Assembly: GCA_007026445.1 (NCBI GenBank)
Contig: VDMD01000054.1
Coordinates: 62,001 to 126,000 of the forward strand
Origin: Schizophyllum amplum
Taxonomy: Eukaryota > Basidiomycota > Agaricomycetes > Agaricales > Schizophyllaceae
Direction of reading: 5' to 3'
Length of the DNA stretch: 64,000 nt
Part shown: in pieces, positions 1 through 11,635 of the stretch
Position numbering within the stretch: the first letter of the stretch is position 1
How the letters are laid out: every line of letters starts with the position of its first letter
Made by a program: the position numbers and the translations under genes
Notes under the pieces: model-generated
What the model was told of the DNA's origin: nothing
The model's database searches: none
The model's input: the letters and a program-made list of their open reading frames with translations, nothing else

Positions 1-1471
1 ACGATCGCGTCCGTGTTCTCCTTCGCCTTGTCATACGTCCTCTGAGTTCTGTCAGACGCCGTGCGCTTCGTCTGCTGGTTCAGCGGACGTGCAAGAACAC
101 CGCGCGCCAGCGGTGACCACGGGATCGAGCCAACCCCGAATTGCTGGAAATGGACGAGATGTTATATGGGGTGTATGCGAGTCGGGGGAGATGCGCACCT
201 GAAGCGTAGGAAACATTTCGCGTTCCTCCTCACGGTATGCAAGGCTGTAGTGGTTCTGCATCGAGATGAAGGGCGTAAGTTTGTTCTGGATGGCGTAGGC
301 TGTGCGGAGGGTCAAAGGGATGGTAGCAGCACTGTAGCAAATATATTCGCACTCTGCATGGCGTTGACTGAGAACGGGTGGTCAGAGTTAAATGTACACC
401 ATGAAGAATTCCTAGCGTACACTGATACGCGTAGCACGACGACATGCCAATGTAACGGACCAAACCGGCCTGCACAACGTCATGCAGGGCCTGCATCTGT
501 AGGTTGAGTGAACGTTGAGAGACAGTGCACTAAACTGCCGTCTGCCTTACCGTCTCCTCAATCGGCGTGTCTTTGTCAAAGCGATGACCTGGAAGTGAGT
601 CGCTTGAGCACGGTTCAGTAGAAAATATCAAGACGCATACATTGTAAGACGTCAATGTAGTCGAGCTGCAACCGCTCCAGGCTATGCTTCACGGCGCCAA
701 ATATATGCTGACGAAATGTAAGAACGAGCTGTAGATGAGAGAAGCAGCAGACGTTGAGCCGTACCTTACGGCTTAGACCATGCTGGTTGACGTATCCCGT
801 GGTATCCGGGTCGATGTGAAGCGTCCAGCTTTCGCCAAAGTTGCGCTTCACCTCGGCGAAGAGCTGTAGCAGCGTATCTTGTCAACACACTACCCGAGGT
901 CGTGATGCACTCTGCCCACCTTTGTCATGACCACAATCTCATCGCGCGGGAGGTTGTGCTGCTTGATTGCCTTCCCCAGAATAATTTCAGAGAGGCCGTT
1001 GCTGTAAATCTAAGCAACGTAGTAAGAAGCAGCTCATTCGACAAGGAGTCTGCGATGGGATGTGGGATACGTACATCGGCCGTGTCGAAGGTCTGAATTC
1101 CAAGGTCGTACGCAGCCTTGATATGCTTGATTCCCTCCTCCTCGGGGAGGACCCATGCCTGCCACTCTGTGCAGTTGTCCACGATGGAAGGTCATGCGTA
1201 CCGATAGCCATGCATGAAGTAGCAAGACACGTACGAGGCGCAGGAGGGTAGAAAAACGAACGCACACAGTAAGATGCCAAAATGATCGAGAAGATATTGA
1301 AGGCGCACCAGGGGATCCGTACGACATGCACCCAAGGATAATCTTGGACACCTTCAGGCCTGACTTGCCCAGTCGGACTACAATGGGTCAGCGCTAGTAG
1401 CAAGGGCACATATCCCGCACGATTTGGAATTGCATACCATAAGGCATCTTCTTCACTGGGCCGGTCGACAT
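1..1471 (-). CDS. Aldo/keto reductase, copy 1 (3' end outside window)
   Basis: NADPH-dependent oxidoreductase of the aldo/keto reductase superfamily, expected to reduce aldehydes or ketones in the cytosol. The start is the ATG at 1471 (MSTGPVKKMPYG); the same KKMPYG start occurs in the three sister copies. Reading leftward on the minus strand, short exons encode VRLGKSGLKVSKIILGCMS, the segment with FDTAD, YSNGLSEIILGKAIKQ with DEIVVMTK, YVNQHGLSRK, the exon with SLERLQLDYIDVLQC, VRYIGMSSC, NKLTPFISMQNHYS and FGVGSIPWSPLARG. The Asp, Tyr, Lys and His expected for the catalytic tetrad can be placed in FDTA, YSNG, MTK and NQHG. The last visible codons are around DKAKENTDAI, so the C-terminal quarter lies beyond base 1. 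I see no frameshift in the exons checked. It is the first of three head-to-tail copies. The substrate cannot be read from sequence. Confidence 0.88.
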
Positions 1472-1961
1472 CTTGTAGAATTACCAGTGCGCTTGGGGAC
1501 AAGCACAACGTAGTGCACAGTCAAGCCCTAGGCCCAACGCCCTTCAAATCCATGCCTTTATGGACATCACTTCTCGGACGCGCGTCTCGGCGGCGGCGGT
1601 AGGCAGATCTGCGTCAGCAGCATTGATATTGAGTAGGGTCGAATACAGGTCGAGTATAGTCCGCCGCAGAACGAGATAGGCGCCACCTGGCACGACGGAA
1701 GTTAACCGTGAACATGTACTGACCTCGGAGTCCAAGTTGATCCAGAGGTGAACTTCGAGCTGTGACGTGTGACTTGACACGATTTGTCTAATCACGTGCT
1801 CTGAGGACGCGTAACGGGGTAACCCGGTGGTTGTCGATGTATGCTTGAAGCCATTGAAATAGTCCACGCACATTCCTATTGTTTGCTACAATTACATTGA
1901 CATACACATTCCGTTGAACACTGATACACAATTATCCGCCGTCCATCCTCTGGCAACAAGT

Positions 1962-3774
1962 CTACCAGTGGCCGATGACAGCCTGTGGAATGTAAGACTC
2001 CTCCAGGTACTTCATATCCTCATCGGATAGCTTGATGTCCACAGCGCCTACGCACGGACCCATGATTAGTACTGGAATTTGGCCCGCGGTGACATCTCAC
2101 TCACCAACCAGATCGTGCAAATTCTCCAGCGACGTCGTGCCAACGATAGGCGCGGAGACACCTAAATCATTATGTTCAGCCCACACAGCAACAAACGCAA
2201 GAAAAGGGAAAGTTCCGTAAAGAAGAAACACGCACCCGGTCGCGCCATCACCCACGCCAGAGAGAGCTGAGCCATACTGCACTCCTTCTTCTTCGCCAGC
2301 TCCTCAACGTGGTTCACAATCGCCTCCGTGCTCTCCTTAACCTTGCTGTACATGCCGATCATGCGGTCGGTCTCTCCGCGCTTCGTCTGCTGGTTGAGCG
2401 GGCGTGTGAGGCGTCCGCGCGCCAGCGGCGACCACGGGATAGAGCCGACACCGAAGCTCTGCGAGGGAACGGTGAGTGCGGCGTATATAGGGGTGAAGGA
2501 CGCGAGCAGTCGAACCTGCAGGGTCGGGAACATCTCGCGCTCCTCCTCACGGTAGGCGAGACTGTAATGGTTCTGCATCGAGATGAACGGGGTGAGTTTG
2601 TTCTGGATGGCGTAGGCTGCGCGGCAAGTTAGAGGTAAGGAGGACAATCCCACAGCTGCCTGAACATACTCTGCATGGCGTTGACTAAGGAAGGCAAATC
2701 AGCGATGGTCGGTAGGCGCAAGGATACCTAGCTTACACTGATACGCGAAGCACGACGACATGCCGATATAGCGAACCCATCCGGCCTTAACAACATCGTG
2801 CAGGGCCTCCATCTACCAATTCGAAGTAAGTCGCAGTGTAGAAACAACTATCGATCGCCTTACCGTCTCCTCGATCGGCGTCTCCTTGTCGAAGCGATGA
2901 CCTAGCGATGTCTCGATTTAGCCGAGGTGCATGCCGAGAATCTCAAGGAGACGTACATTGCAGGACATCGATGTAGTCGAGCTGGAGGCGCTCCAAGCTG
3001 TGCTTCACGGAGTCGAATATGTGCTACCAAGAACGTGAGCGCGAGCCGTGGGTCGAAGGTCTCCGCCATACCTTGCGGCTCAGACCATGCTGGTTAACAT
3101 AGCCCGCATTATCCGGATTGACATCGGGCGTGAAGCTTTTGCCCACTTCGTGCTTCACCTCAAAGAATACCTGCAACGAAGGCGCCTCGTCAATCCCAGC
3201 ATTAGACGCGGACTCGCTCTACCACCCCACGCACCTTCGTCATGACGACGATCTCATCGCGCGGAAGGTTGTGCTCCTTGATCGCCTTTCCAACAATCAC
3301 CTCCGACAGGCCGTTGCTGTAGACCTAAGCATGGGAGTCAGGGATATCTGTTAGACGGACATTGAATAGCGCGCACATTGGCAGTGTCGAAGGTATTGAT
3401 CCCGAGGTCGTACGCCGCCTTGATGTGTTTGATTCCCTCTTCCTCAGGCAGAACCCAAGCCTGCCATTCTGCAGAGTTGGCCGTGAGTGGAATGGGATCG
3501 GAGGTGGGTGATGTGGAAGTTGATCAGACGCATGACGATCATCGAAGGTGGAGAACACGCCCATAGGTCGAGAGGGAGAGAAGGAAAGATCAGTCTCGTC
3601 CGTGAAGTAGAGCAATGAGAAACGCACCAGGCGAACCGTACGACATGCATCCAAGAATGATCTTGGACACCTTCAGACCGGACTTGCCCAGGCGAACTGC
3701 TGGATTCAGCAGCCACTCCTGGATCGCATCCGAAGCCGCGTACCATAGGGCATCTTCTTCGTGGCGGACGACAT
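1962..3774 (-). CDS. Aldo/keto reductase, copy 2
   Basis: Complete aldo/keto reductase of about 345 residues in roughly ten exons. The start is the ATG at 3774 (MSSATKKMPYG) and the stop is at 1962-1964 after EESYIPQAVIGHW. The exons encode VRLGKSGLKVSKIILG, the segment with FDTAN, YSNGLSEVIVGKAIKEH, VFFEVKHEVGKSFTPD with YVNQHGLSRK, SVKHSLERLQLDYIDVLQC, HRFDKETPIEET, VRYIGMSSCFAYQ, NKLTPFISMQNHYS, FGVGSIPWSPLARGRLTRP, KKKECSMAQLSLAWVMARPG, VSAPIVGTTSLENLHDLV and GAVDIKLSDEDM. The D-Y-K-H tetrad is present and all joints use ordinary GT-AG introns, so the gene looks intact. A TATA box lies 86 bp upstream. It sits about 490 bp downstream of copy 1's start and 610 bp from copy 3's stop, a classic tandem duplication. 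By family it reduces carbonyls with NADPH; the substrate is unknown. Confidence 0.93.
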
Positions 3775-3859
3775 CTTGTTGGCGTATATGCTCGGGTGCA
3801 GGTTCAACGGAGGTGGGAAGAGAAGAGGTAGACCGTGACGAGCGTCGCAGCCTTCGTGC

Positions 3860-3866
3860 TTATATA
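3860..3866 (-). promoter_or_regulatory. TATA box of aldo/keto reductase copy 2
   Basis: On the minus strand the sequence reads GCTATATAAGC, 86 bp upstream of the ATG at 3774. This is normal spacing for a fungal TATA promoter. Confidence 0.55.
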
Positions 3867-4383
3867 GCACCAAGCTTCGTCTCGGGCGGCGCGCCGACGG
3901 GACATCGATTTCAGAAGCAGCATTTCATGTCCGCACGAAGTCAGCAAGACGAAGCGCGCAGGGATCGGACGGTTCGGCATCGTCGATGGCACGAGCTGGT
4001 CAGGGGACACGGATTGGACACAGACGCAGGCTTCTTCTGAATGTCCAGCATGCGCTGGGTGCAAGCTGCGTGCGTTATCATGCTCTGCCCTGACGGAGAT
4101 GGAACTTGCTCCCCTCAAAGTCAGGCTCACAACACGATCATGGTATGATGGGCAGGTCCAGCGAGGTCAACGGCCAGGGAAGGTCGAGTGAACACTGCGA
4201 TAAGCGCTCAACTCACGCTCAAGCGCCTTCATTACTGCTCTCGGACTTGCAGCCGTTCGAAAACCCTTCGATATGATTACAAAGTTGCCCACAGTGGGCG
4301 TTGAAGTCGTTGTACAGTGCTGAGCGCCTCAGGACCGCATTGGAATCGGATGCCGTCTCGGGCGCCTAACCACTGGCGGAGCT

Positions 4384-6154
4384 CTAAACATGGCCGATGA
4401 CAGCCTGCGTGATATAGGGCTCCTCCAAGTACTTGATCTCCTCCTCCGAAAGCTTGATCTCGACGGCGCCTGCGCACAAACATCAGCACCCTCCCTCTAC
4501 ACGCGCATCGACCCTACATACCAATCAGATCGTGCAGCTTCTCCATCGACGTCGTGCCCACAATCGGCGCAGAGACACCTACAGCAACCTTCAGCATCGA
4601 CCTCAGCGCCAAAACCGCACGAAAGCCCACTCACCCGGCCTCGCCATCAACCACGCCAAAGACAGCTGCGCCATGCTGCAGCCCTTCTTCTTCGCGATCT
4701 CCTCCACCCGGTTGACGATCGCCTCCGTGCTCGCCTTCACTTGGTTGTACGACGTGACCCGGAAGTCCTCCTCGCCGCGCTTCGTCCCCGTCGTCTGCTG
4801 CGCCCAGGGCCGCGTCAGCACGCCCTTCGCGAGGGGCGAGTACGGGATGGAGCCGACGCCGTAGTGCTTGAGCGTTGGCATCATCTCGCGCTCCTCCTCA
4901 CGGTAGGCAAGGCTGTAGTGGTTCTGCATCGAGATGAAGGGCGTGAGGTTGTTCTGGATGGCGTAGGCTGGGTATGCAGGTTAGTGAAGCCGTCCGCGCG
5001 TTCCCGGAAGGCATTCGAACGTACTCTGCATGGCGTGGACTAGTAAGAAAGGATCCGTCTTATCAGTGCTGAATCGTCAATATATTCTGCTCTGCTCACA
5101 TTGGTGCGCCCAGCAAGCTGACATGCCGATGTAGCGGACCCGTCCGGCCTTCACCACGTCGTGCAGGGCTTGCATCTGGAGCGTGGACGGGTGAGTCACA
5201 ATGCATACACAATGACGGATCGCCTTACCGTCTCCTCAATGGGCGTATCCTTGTCAAAGCGGTGGCCTAACGAGGCAGACGGTCAGAAAGAAATTTGACC
5301 CAAAGGCAGGCGAACGCACACTGCAGCAAGTCGATGTGGTCCAGCTGCAGCCGTTCCAGGCTGTGCTTCACGGAGTCGAAGATGTGCTGCCAGGGCATCA
5401 GTACTTCGAGCGAAGTTGGAGGTCGCGTCAGACACGGACCTTGCGGCTGAGCCCGTGCTGGTTCACATAGCCGATAGTGTCCGGGTCGGTGCCCATCGTG
5501 AGCTCGTCGCCGAAGTCGCGCTTCACCTCGAAGAATACCTGCAACGGAAGTAAGGGCGTCAGCGAGACGACCAGTTACCCAAATGCGAGCACCCGAACCT
5601 TCGTCATCACGACGATCTCGTCGCGGGGGAGGTTGTGCTGCTTGATTGCCTTACCGAGGATGATCTCGGACAAGCCGTTGCTGTAGACCTGCTCAAACGC
5701 ATCAGGAATCGTTCAGTAGGCGGGCAAGTGGCGGGGCAGCATTGCTAGGGGGAATGACAAGGGGGAGGGAGGATACGTGAGAGATAACCTAGCGCTCACG
5801 TTGGCAGTGTCGAATGCATTGATTCCAGCATCGTAGGCCGCCTTGATCTGCTTGATGCCCTCCTCTTCAGGCAGAACCCAGGAGAGCCAGCCTAATCAAG
5901 AGCGAAGGGGCGTATAGTGAAAGAGTGTGCAGACAGGGTTGACAAGCATGATCCACGGAAAGAGACCGTCAGTCTTGTCCTACGAACTTTACATAGAACA
6001 ACGCACCGCTGCTCCCGTAAGACATGCACCCAAGAATGATCTTGGAGATCTTCAGACCCGAGTTGCCCAGGCGGACTATTGAAATCAGTAAAGGCGCCTG
6101 TTCGCGCACACCGACTGGCGCACCGTAGGGCATCTTCTTGACGGACGTCGACAT
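4384..6154 (-). CDS. Aldo/keto reductase, copy 3
   Basis: Third tandem aldo/keto reductase, about 345 residues. The start is the ATG at 6154 (MSTSVKKMPYG) and the stop is at 4384-4386 after EEPYITQAVIGHV. It shares every exon block with copies 1, 2 and 4: VRLGNSGLKISKIILGCMS, the VLPEEEG segment, YSNGLSEIILGKAIKQH, VFFEVKRDFGDELTMG with YVNQHGLSRK, HIFDSVKHSLERL, HRFDKDTPIEET and MSAC-type strand. One intron is missing: the exon ending REEEREMMPTL runs directly into KHYGVGSIPYSPLAKG, whereas the other copies carry an intron there. The catalytic Asp, Tyr, Lys and His blocks are kept. It is probably functional, with NADPH-dependent carbonyl reduction inferred from the family. Confidence 0.92.
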
Positions 6155-7572
6155 GGTTGTTGGATGTGTTGAGAGCTACGGTGCGGTCGGGACGAGAGGT
6201 AAAGCTTGTCGAGTCTTCCACTGCGTTCTCGCTTTACATACCCAGGACGCAACCTCCGAATCGATAACATCGTCTGGTGGCGAAGGACAGGTCCGATTCG
6301 GTGTTCGTTCAACTTCAAGTCAACGGCTAGCATCCGCCCCGTGGACGCCAAGTCACAGCGAAGACTCAAAAGGCTCCAGCATCGCCAACTGGCAACAAGG
6401 ACATCGATGTAAGTGTGAAAGGATGCACTGCTGGCGCGTATGAGAGCGGAACTCAAGCGAAATCCGGAACGGCGATTAGAGTGTATTTGCAACGGGTGGT
6501 TCCCGAATTTGCTGCGTGTTTCGGAGCTAGTGATTACCAAAACAGGCGCGTCACGCTCCCTTTTTGGCTTTAGCAAAGTTACTCAAGGCTTGGGACGGAT
6601 TGTGGATGAACAGCAGCTCTGATTTTCGGAAATACGGTGTAGAATCTACAAGACTACCCTAAGCTGCGTCTTTCGAAGGATTGACAGCCTTCAGCTCGAT
6701 ACAGACCAACATGAATGGCCTCTGAGCTCGCGGGTCCACAAGTTGCCTTTTCGGGCATGTTCGCATTCGCGTCAATCGCTCCTCTGTTACATGGTCAAAA
6801 ATCAACTACAAACAACCGTATATACTCGCCTCAATGCCCTTATGTCCTGTCACCCAACTGATACCCACATCTTTGCCCGTCCTGTCCAGACAAGAGCTGT
6901 TCTCTTCCTTGTTCAGGGCACGCACACATCCTGCCGTCGCCTGGGCGTGAGAAGCAAGGCCATAAAAGTACGTACTCAATCTATCAATGGCTGAGTGAGT
7001 GCAGCGACGGGGTCCCAAGCTGCTGTGCAAAGCGCAGGCGGTGGCGGAGACGATCCCCGTGCGCGTGAGCGTCGGCATAAGCGTGGTGAGGACGTCATTC
7101 AGCTTGTTAGACAACGCTCGACAGTTAATGAGGGCAGGGGAGGAAAGAGGCCTATGAGCGGCTGCCAGGCAGCTGGGTGAAGGAGTGCGCTATGTACACG
7201 CCCTTACGCGCCTCGCTCATGTCACGCCTGCCGTTTGCGGACGACATTCGGCGCTTTCCGATTACCATCATTATTTGCTAAGGCGTGGGAATTATTTGCT
7301 AAGGGCCCGGGAACCCGGTTGCAAATACACTCTATTGTCATCGGAACGGAACCGGCGTCTGCCGCTCTTTGCATCCCCCATTTGGGAGCCCTTTGTTCTG
7401 GACGCCGCGGCACGTGAGGCACTTGTCTCGTTCCTGGTGGTTCGCTCCCCGCCAGATAATTATTAACGCAGCAATGAGCAGAGTCAACTTCAAGCAAGCT
7501 GGTATACTTAATTGCGAAAGAAACTATGATAATATGGTATACGAGTCCGGTGGTATCGCATACAGTGTACGC
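6155..7572. other. Gene-free stretch between aldo/keto reductase 3 and the Rds1-like gene
   Basis: This holds the 5' flank of aldo/keto reductase copy 3 and the 3' flank of the Rds1-like gene. No reading frame here has recognisable protein character or a convincing set of splice sites. A short direct repeat, ATTATTTGCTAAGG, occurs twice near 7270-7305. No clear TATA box serves copy 3. Confidence 0.5.
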
Positions 7573-8625
7573 TTACTGCTGATGAATGTACTCGCCACGG
7601 GAGTTGTACGCGAAGGACAGGATTGCGGGGCCCGCAAGCGTGTTCTCGTCCTTGGCAGCGCTGTCGCTGTTGGTAAGGACAGCGTAAACGGTGCCGAACA
7701 GCCCCGCCGGGATCGTGACCTTCCCGTCCTGGACTGGCGCAAACTTCGTCTCGAGACCGCTGAAGAACGCGACGTAGTGCTGGCCGCTGGAGCTATCCGC
7801 AGTCGTGACGCTGACCGTAGACCCGGGCTGGCCCTTGCCGAGCGCGAGCGCCGGGAACGCCTTGAAGGGAAGGGGCGGGTTCGACTCCGGGCATGCCTTG
7901 ATGAAGGCGCTCGCGAGCGTGTAAACCTCATTGGGAGTGAGAGCCGTCTGCGTAAATCGTCAGTGGAATGATAAGATGCGACGGGTGAACAAGTACATCA
8001 AAGGCTCCGCTCCAAGGGTTCTCCTTCCTGACTGCAGACTCGACCCAGGCAGCGTGGCGCGCCTCCGTCGACAGAATGACGGCGGCAGCGTTGAGCGCGT
8101 CCTTGCTGGACAGGTACTGCGCGGCGCCGGCATAAGCCGAGGTGCCGACACCCTCGAGGATCCCGCTGAGGGCTGCGAAGGACTTCGCGTCCGTCATAGG
8201 GCTGCAAAAGGCTGGTCAGGACCACAAAGCGAGGCTGAAATAGAATACGCACAACTCGTAGGTGCACGGCTGCGTCGCGGCGGCGCCGAGAACAGACTTG
8301 AGCGTGTCGACGTGGATCTGCTCGTGCTTCCCAATCTCCACGAAGCGACCGCGCGCCCAGACGGGCAGGCCCGCTGCAACGAAGTCCTCCTGGGAGTACT
8401 GCGCCAAGGCGGTCTGGTAGAAGTTGTTCTCCAAGTGCTCGAGGGTGAGCGCGAAGTTGAGAACGGTTGTATCTGCGCAACATACGGTAATCAGCTTGGG
8501 CGAGCAACGCCAATGAAACTCAAGTACTCACCATCGATCCCGCCTTCCCGCTTCTCGACGTTCGGAAGGGCGTGGGCGTGCACAGCGGCGGCGGCGAGGA
8601 GGCTGACGGCGACGGTGGCTTTCAT
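7573..8625 (-). CDS. Secreted ferritin-like protein, Rds1 family
   Basis: Rds1-like protein with a ferritin-like (Ferritin_2) helical domain; in fungi this family is linked to stress or starvation and is secreted. The start is the ATG at 8625. The first exon encodes a signal peptide (MKATVAVSLLAAAAVHAHA), followed by LPNVEKREGGIDG. Exon 2 gives the first helices: LNFALTLEHLENNFYQTAL, GRFVEIGKHEQIHVDTL and CTYEL. Exon 3 continues with KSFAALSGILEGVGTSAY, AAVILSTEARHAAWVES and NPWSGAFDV. The last exon starts TALTPNEVYTLA, includes the proline-rich CPESNPPLPFKAFPAL, and ends RGEYIHQQ with a stop at 7573-7575. Glu and His residues in LEHLE, GKHEQIH and TEARH are the candidate metal ligands of a ferritin fold, but iron binding is inferred. 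The gene looks intact, with three introns and a TATA box. Confidence 0.9.
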
Positions 8626-8715
8626 CTTGAGGTATGGCGGCGCAGGCTAGTCGTGTGTGCTTGAGGTTTCGGGAGGGAAAGAACGGCACGAAGGAAAAAG
8701 TCGGTCCCCACCCAC

Positions 8716-8724
8716 CTTTTATAC
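8716..8724 (-). promoter_or_regulatory. TATA box of the Rds1-like gene
   Basis: The minus strand reads CGTATAAAAGGTGGG, a near-consensus TATAAAA, about 92 bp upstream of the ATG at 8625. Such a strong TATA box fits a highly inducible secreted protein. Confidence 0.65.
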
Positions 8725-8725
8725 G

Positions 8726-10581
8726 CGAGAGGCGTGCTGTGTTTGCGCGTCGCGGGATGACGCGTTCGCGAAAGTGATCGTGTCCTAGAGCCTTTGGTGG
8801 CAGCGGCTCTCCTCTGTTCGGAGCGTATATTGGCTCGGGCTTCTCGGACACGTCGCGTCCTGGCGGAAGAAGCGCGTGCGGAATCAGGTGGCACGAGAAA
8901 TTCGATCGCGGAACGCTGTAGCACAGGTCGCGTGGTCGCGTAGTCGACAGACGACATCGAACTTCAAGGCTTTCAGCGAATGTATCGGGCGCAGAAGGGA
9001 GGCGCGGGGGCACGGCTGTTGAATACAGAATTCGCGAATCGAAGGGCATCTCGGCCGGAGGCAGTATACACAGCAGGAGCAGGTAGCAGAGACGAGGAGG
9101 TACTGAAGTCTATTGATCGGAGCCGCACAGCTCACTGTGATCAGCCAGCGATGGCGTACGCCGCAGGAGGGCAGGATCGTGCCATGAATGGAGCGCTCTT
9201 GGGCTATCGAAGTGAATGAATTGTGGACAGCAAGCCATTGAAGTCGAGCTTTGGCCAAGCGCGGAGAATATTCGCCTGCATATGACAAAGTGCGGGAGTC
9301 ATCGCGTTGGCAAATAACATTGAAGCGCTTGAGGTTCGTCCTTGACCCCATCGGTCGTACGTTGAAGTCATGTCAGCAAAAGAACTGTGCACTTTCCTGG
9401 TTTCGCATAGCCGCGTATTATTGACGTCTTGTGAGGCAAAGCCGGTCCAGTACGTAGTATAGCAGCGCTGAATTGCATCGCGAGCAAATGCCACGGAACG
9501 GATATCTTGCTTTCAGGCAGGCAGTAAGAGACGAAAGGGCTTCCATTGCGTAACTTCGGGATGAAGAAACAGCAGTTAGGAAGGAGCGGTACATTGCCCG
9601 TCGTCGAGTCGTTCGCGCCATACAAAGCAGCCATTCGCAGGATTTGAGGAGAACAGACGATTCACGACATCGAAGGGGGTCAATGAGCTCCAAGGCATGC
9701 ACCTTCAGTAGACGATCTTGCTATCCTCCGGTGCGGTCGGGGAGGCGAACATGCTGCAGCTGTGCTTTCCAGCCTGATCTTGATGACACGGGAGTCGAAG
9801 AGGTTGACCCGTACAGCGCGCTTGCCTCGGAGGTGCAGATGCAGTCCCGGAGATCTGTCGAGTTGAGACTGAGACGTACATGAGCAGTGTGCAGGCTGAA
9901 GGGTTGCAACGCCGAGCGTCTGCGGTCACATATGCCGCCCGTACAGTACTTCCCCGTTGATGGTTGACGATGAGCTGAAAGCGTAAAGTTGAACTTGTTG
10001 ATCGGAGGCATGCGGATGGCTTTGATCAACAGAGGTCAATAGTGACTCATGATGAAAATCTGCCTTCGTGTTCACCGTCCTCCGTACCGTGATGTCTTCC
10101 AGACAATCCTTGCACGCGGCCGGAAAACCGCATATAAACTATTTTTGCGCCTTCTCCAACAGGAAAAAACGACTCGACGTAAAAGCTGCCAAGTCATAGT
10201 ACATTCCAATCCGCCGCACGGCCGCGCCGTCTTCATTCGGCAGTTCACAGTTCTTTGGAGATCTTGCCGCCAAAGCTATGCATATTTCTTGATCTTGGTG
10301 CTAGTAAGCATATACAATTGAATTGTCCTGCTATTCGATCTCAGAGGCGACCCGACCTTCGCGTTTGCGGGTCAAGAGCATCTTGAGTCGCGCCCTGCTC
10401 GCTCGCAATGGACCGTCCATCAATTTTTCCGGCCAAGACGATAGGAGACGTACGTATCAGCAATTGTGCAACGCAGCTCTCACAGAAACGGTGTACGCAG
10501 CTCTTGATGCCTCTGCCGACTCGCGCGTTGAGCTCGATGTGTACGCCACATATTTTGCCACAGACGAGAGCGAGTGGTCCT
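8726..10581. other. Long gene-free stretch
   Basis: Upstream flank of the Rds1-like gene and distal flank of the small cysteine-rich gene. All open frames here are short, overlap each other on both strands and show no protein-family character. I see no transposon ends or tandem repeats. Confidence 0.45.
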
Positions 10582-10588
10582 TATATAA
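10582..10588 (+). promoter_or_regulatory. TATA box of the small cysteine-rich gene
   Basis: TATATAA lies 79 bp upstream of the ATG at 10667 and is followed by a pyrimidine-rich leader (CTCCTCCTCCTCTACG). The arrangement supports the start chosen for the next gene. Confidence 0.55.
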
Positions 10589-10666
10589 GGTGGGCATGCG
10601 GAATCGGAAGTACTCATCTCCTCCTCCTCTACGTCTTACACCAACTATTCCTGCCAGCCTTACAAG

Positions 10667-11164
10667 ATGTGCCGTTTCCGTCGGTAAGTCTTCGCCTAGT
10701 ATCACCTCCAGTGGAGTTCGCTCATCCGGCTCTGGCAGCGTCCGCAACGTCTTTCTTCGCTGTGGTCATGCAGAGAGTCTAGTAAGCTCTCCCATAGCAT
10801 GTCGATATAATTCACTGAATATACCTTTGACCAGCCCGACCAGCTGGTCTGCCGACGTGCCTGCGCCCTCAGTCGTCCTCTTACTTTCATTGTGCAGATC
10901 GAGTGCGAGTCAACGACCTGCAAGTTCAGCCCGAACCACCCTCCGACGTGCAGGCCTCCTACCTGCACCAAGACGTGCTGGCAATAGTGAGCCATTGGTC
11001 TTCATGCCCATCTCCATACTAACTTTAGTCCAGCCGTCAGTACCCGGAGCAGTATTGTATGTTTATCAGCTTCTTACGACGCCGCTAGTGCTGACCTGAC
11101 GTCGCAAGCGCCTAACATTGACAGATATTGCCCGGCATGCGCCGTTGCCCTGGGTCGTAGTTAG
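10667..11164 (+). CDS. Small cysteine-rich protein, multi-intron
   Basis: I recovered this gene by joining exons. The start is the ATG at 10667 (MCRFR), with the GTAAGT donor just after it. The second exon encodes GVRSSGSGSVRNVFLRCGH. The next exons give PDQL, then IECESTTCKFSPNHPPTC and CTKTCWQ, then YRQYPEQY, and the last exon gives SPNIDRYCPACAVALGRS with a stop at 11162-11164. Joining the exons at GT-AG sites keeps one frame throughout. Cys and His pairs (RCGH, CES..CKF, CRP..CTK..CWQ, YCPAC) suggest a small zinc-binding fold. The pattern resembles a small uncharacterised protein type I have seen in mushroom genomes; I know no function for it. The donor after PDQL is weak (GTCTGC), so an in-frame read-through there is an alternative. 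Confidence 0.72.
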
Positions 11165-11635
11165 TGCGCCGCCAACTAATGGTCTCCTTGTAGATGTACC
11201 AGATCTCTGGACTATCGTTAAATTATACTGCGCAAGAGTAGGTCGGACATATTTATCACTATTAGTTGTCCGAATAGGACGTCGTATTTATTCCTCTGAA
11301 CTACTGCGTTGAATGCTCTTGAACATAATTTCAAACTATCGCGACGTGTACCAATGTGAAAAAATTTGATTCTTAAATGTGGCTGACGTCCTGGCGACAG
11401 AGTTAAACAGCAATGCGTAGGCCGACTCCGCTGAACTTGAACATCCGGATTTGGGTCCTTCACGTGACTTCGGCCCGCTCCGAGTCCGACTCTGCGGCGC
11501 CCGTTCGGCTCGGATGCCATCGGCGCGCTCTTGCGCTCAACCTTGGCTCAACCCTCACCGCCGGCTCCCACTTGCATTGCGTTCGACAACAAGCAATTGC
11601 TTTGTTTGAAGCTGCGCAGGGTGTTCTAAGGACCA
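11165..11635. other. Intergenic stretch upstream of MFS transporter A
   Basis: 3' flank of the small cysteine-rich gene and promoter region of the transporter. AT-rich around 11215-11360. I found no feature I can name. Confidence 0.4.

Noticed and set aside
10323..11099. A 258-codon plus-strand frame as a gene
   Set aside because: It lacks protein character and overlaps, in another register, the well-supported spliced cysteine-rich gene.
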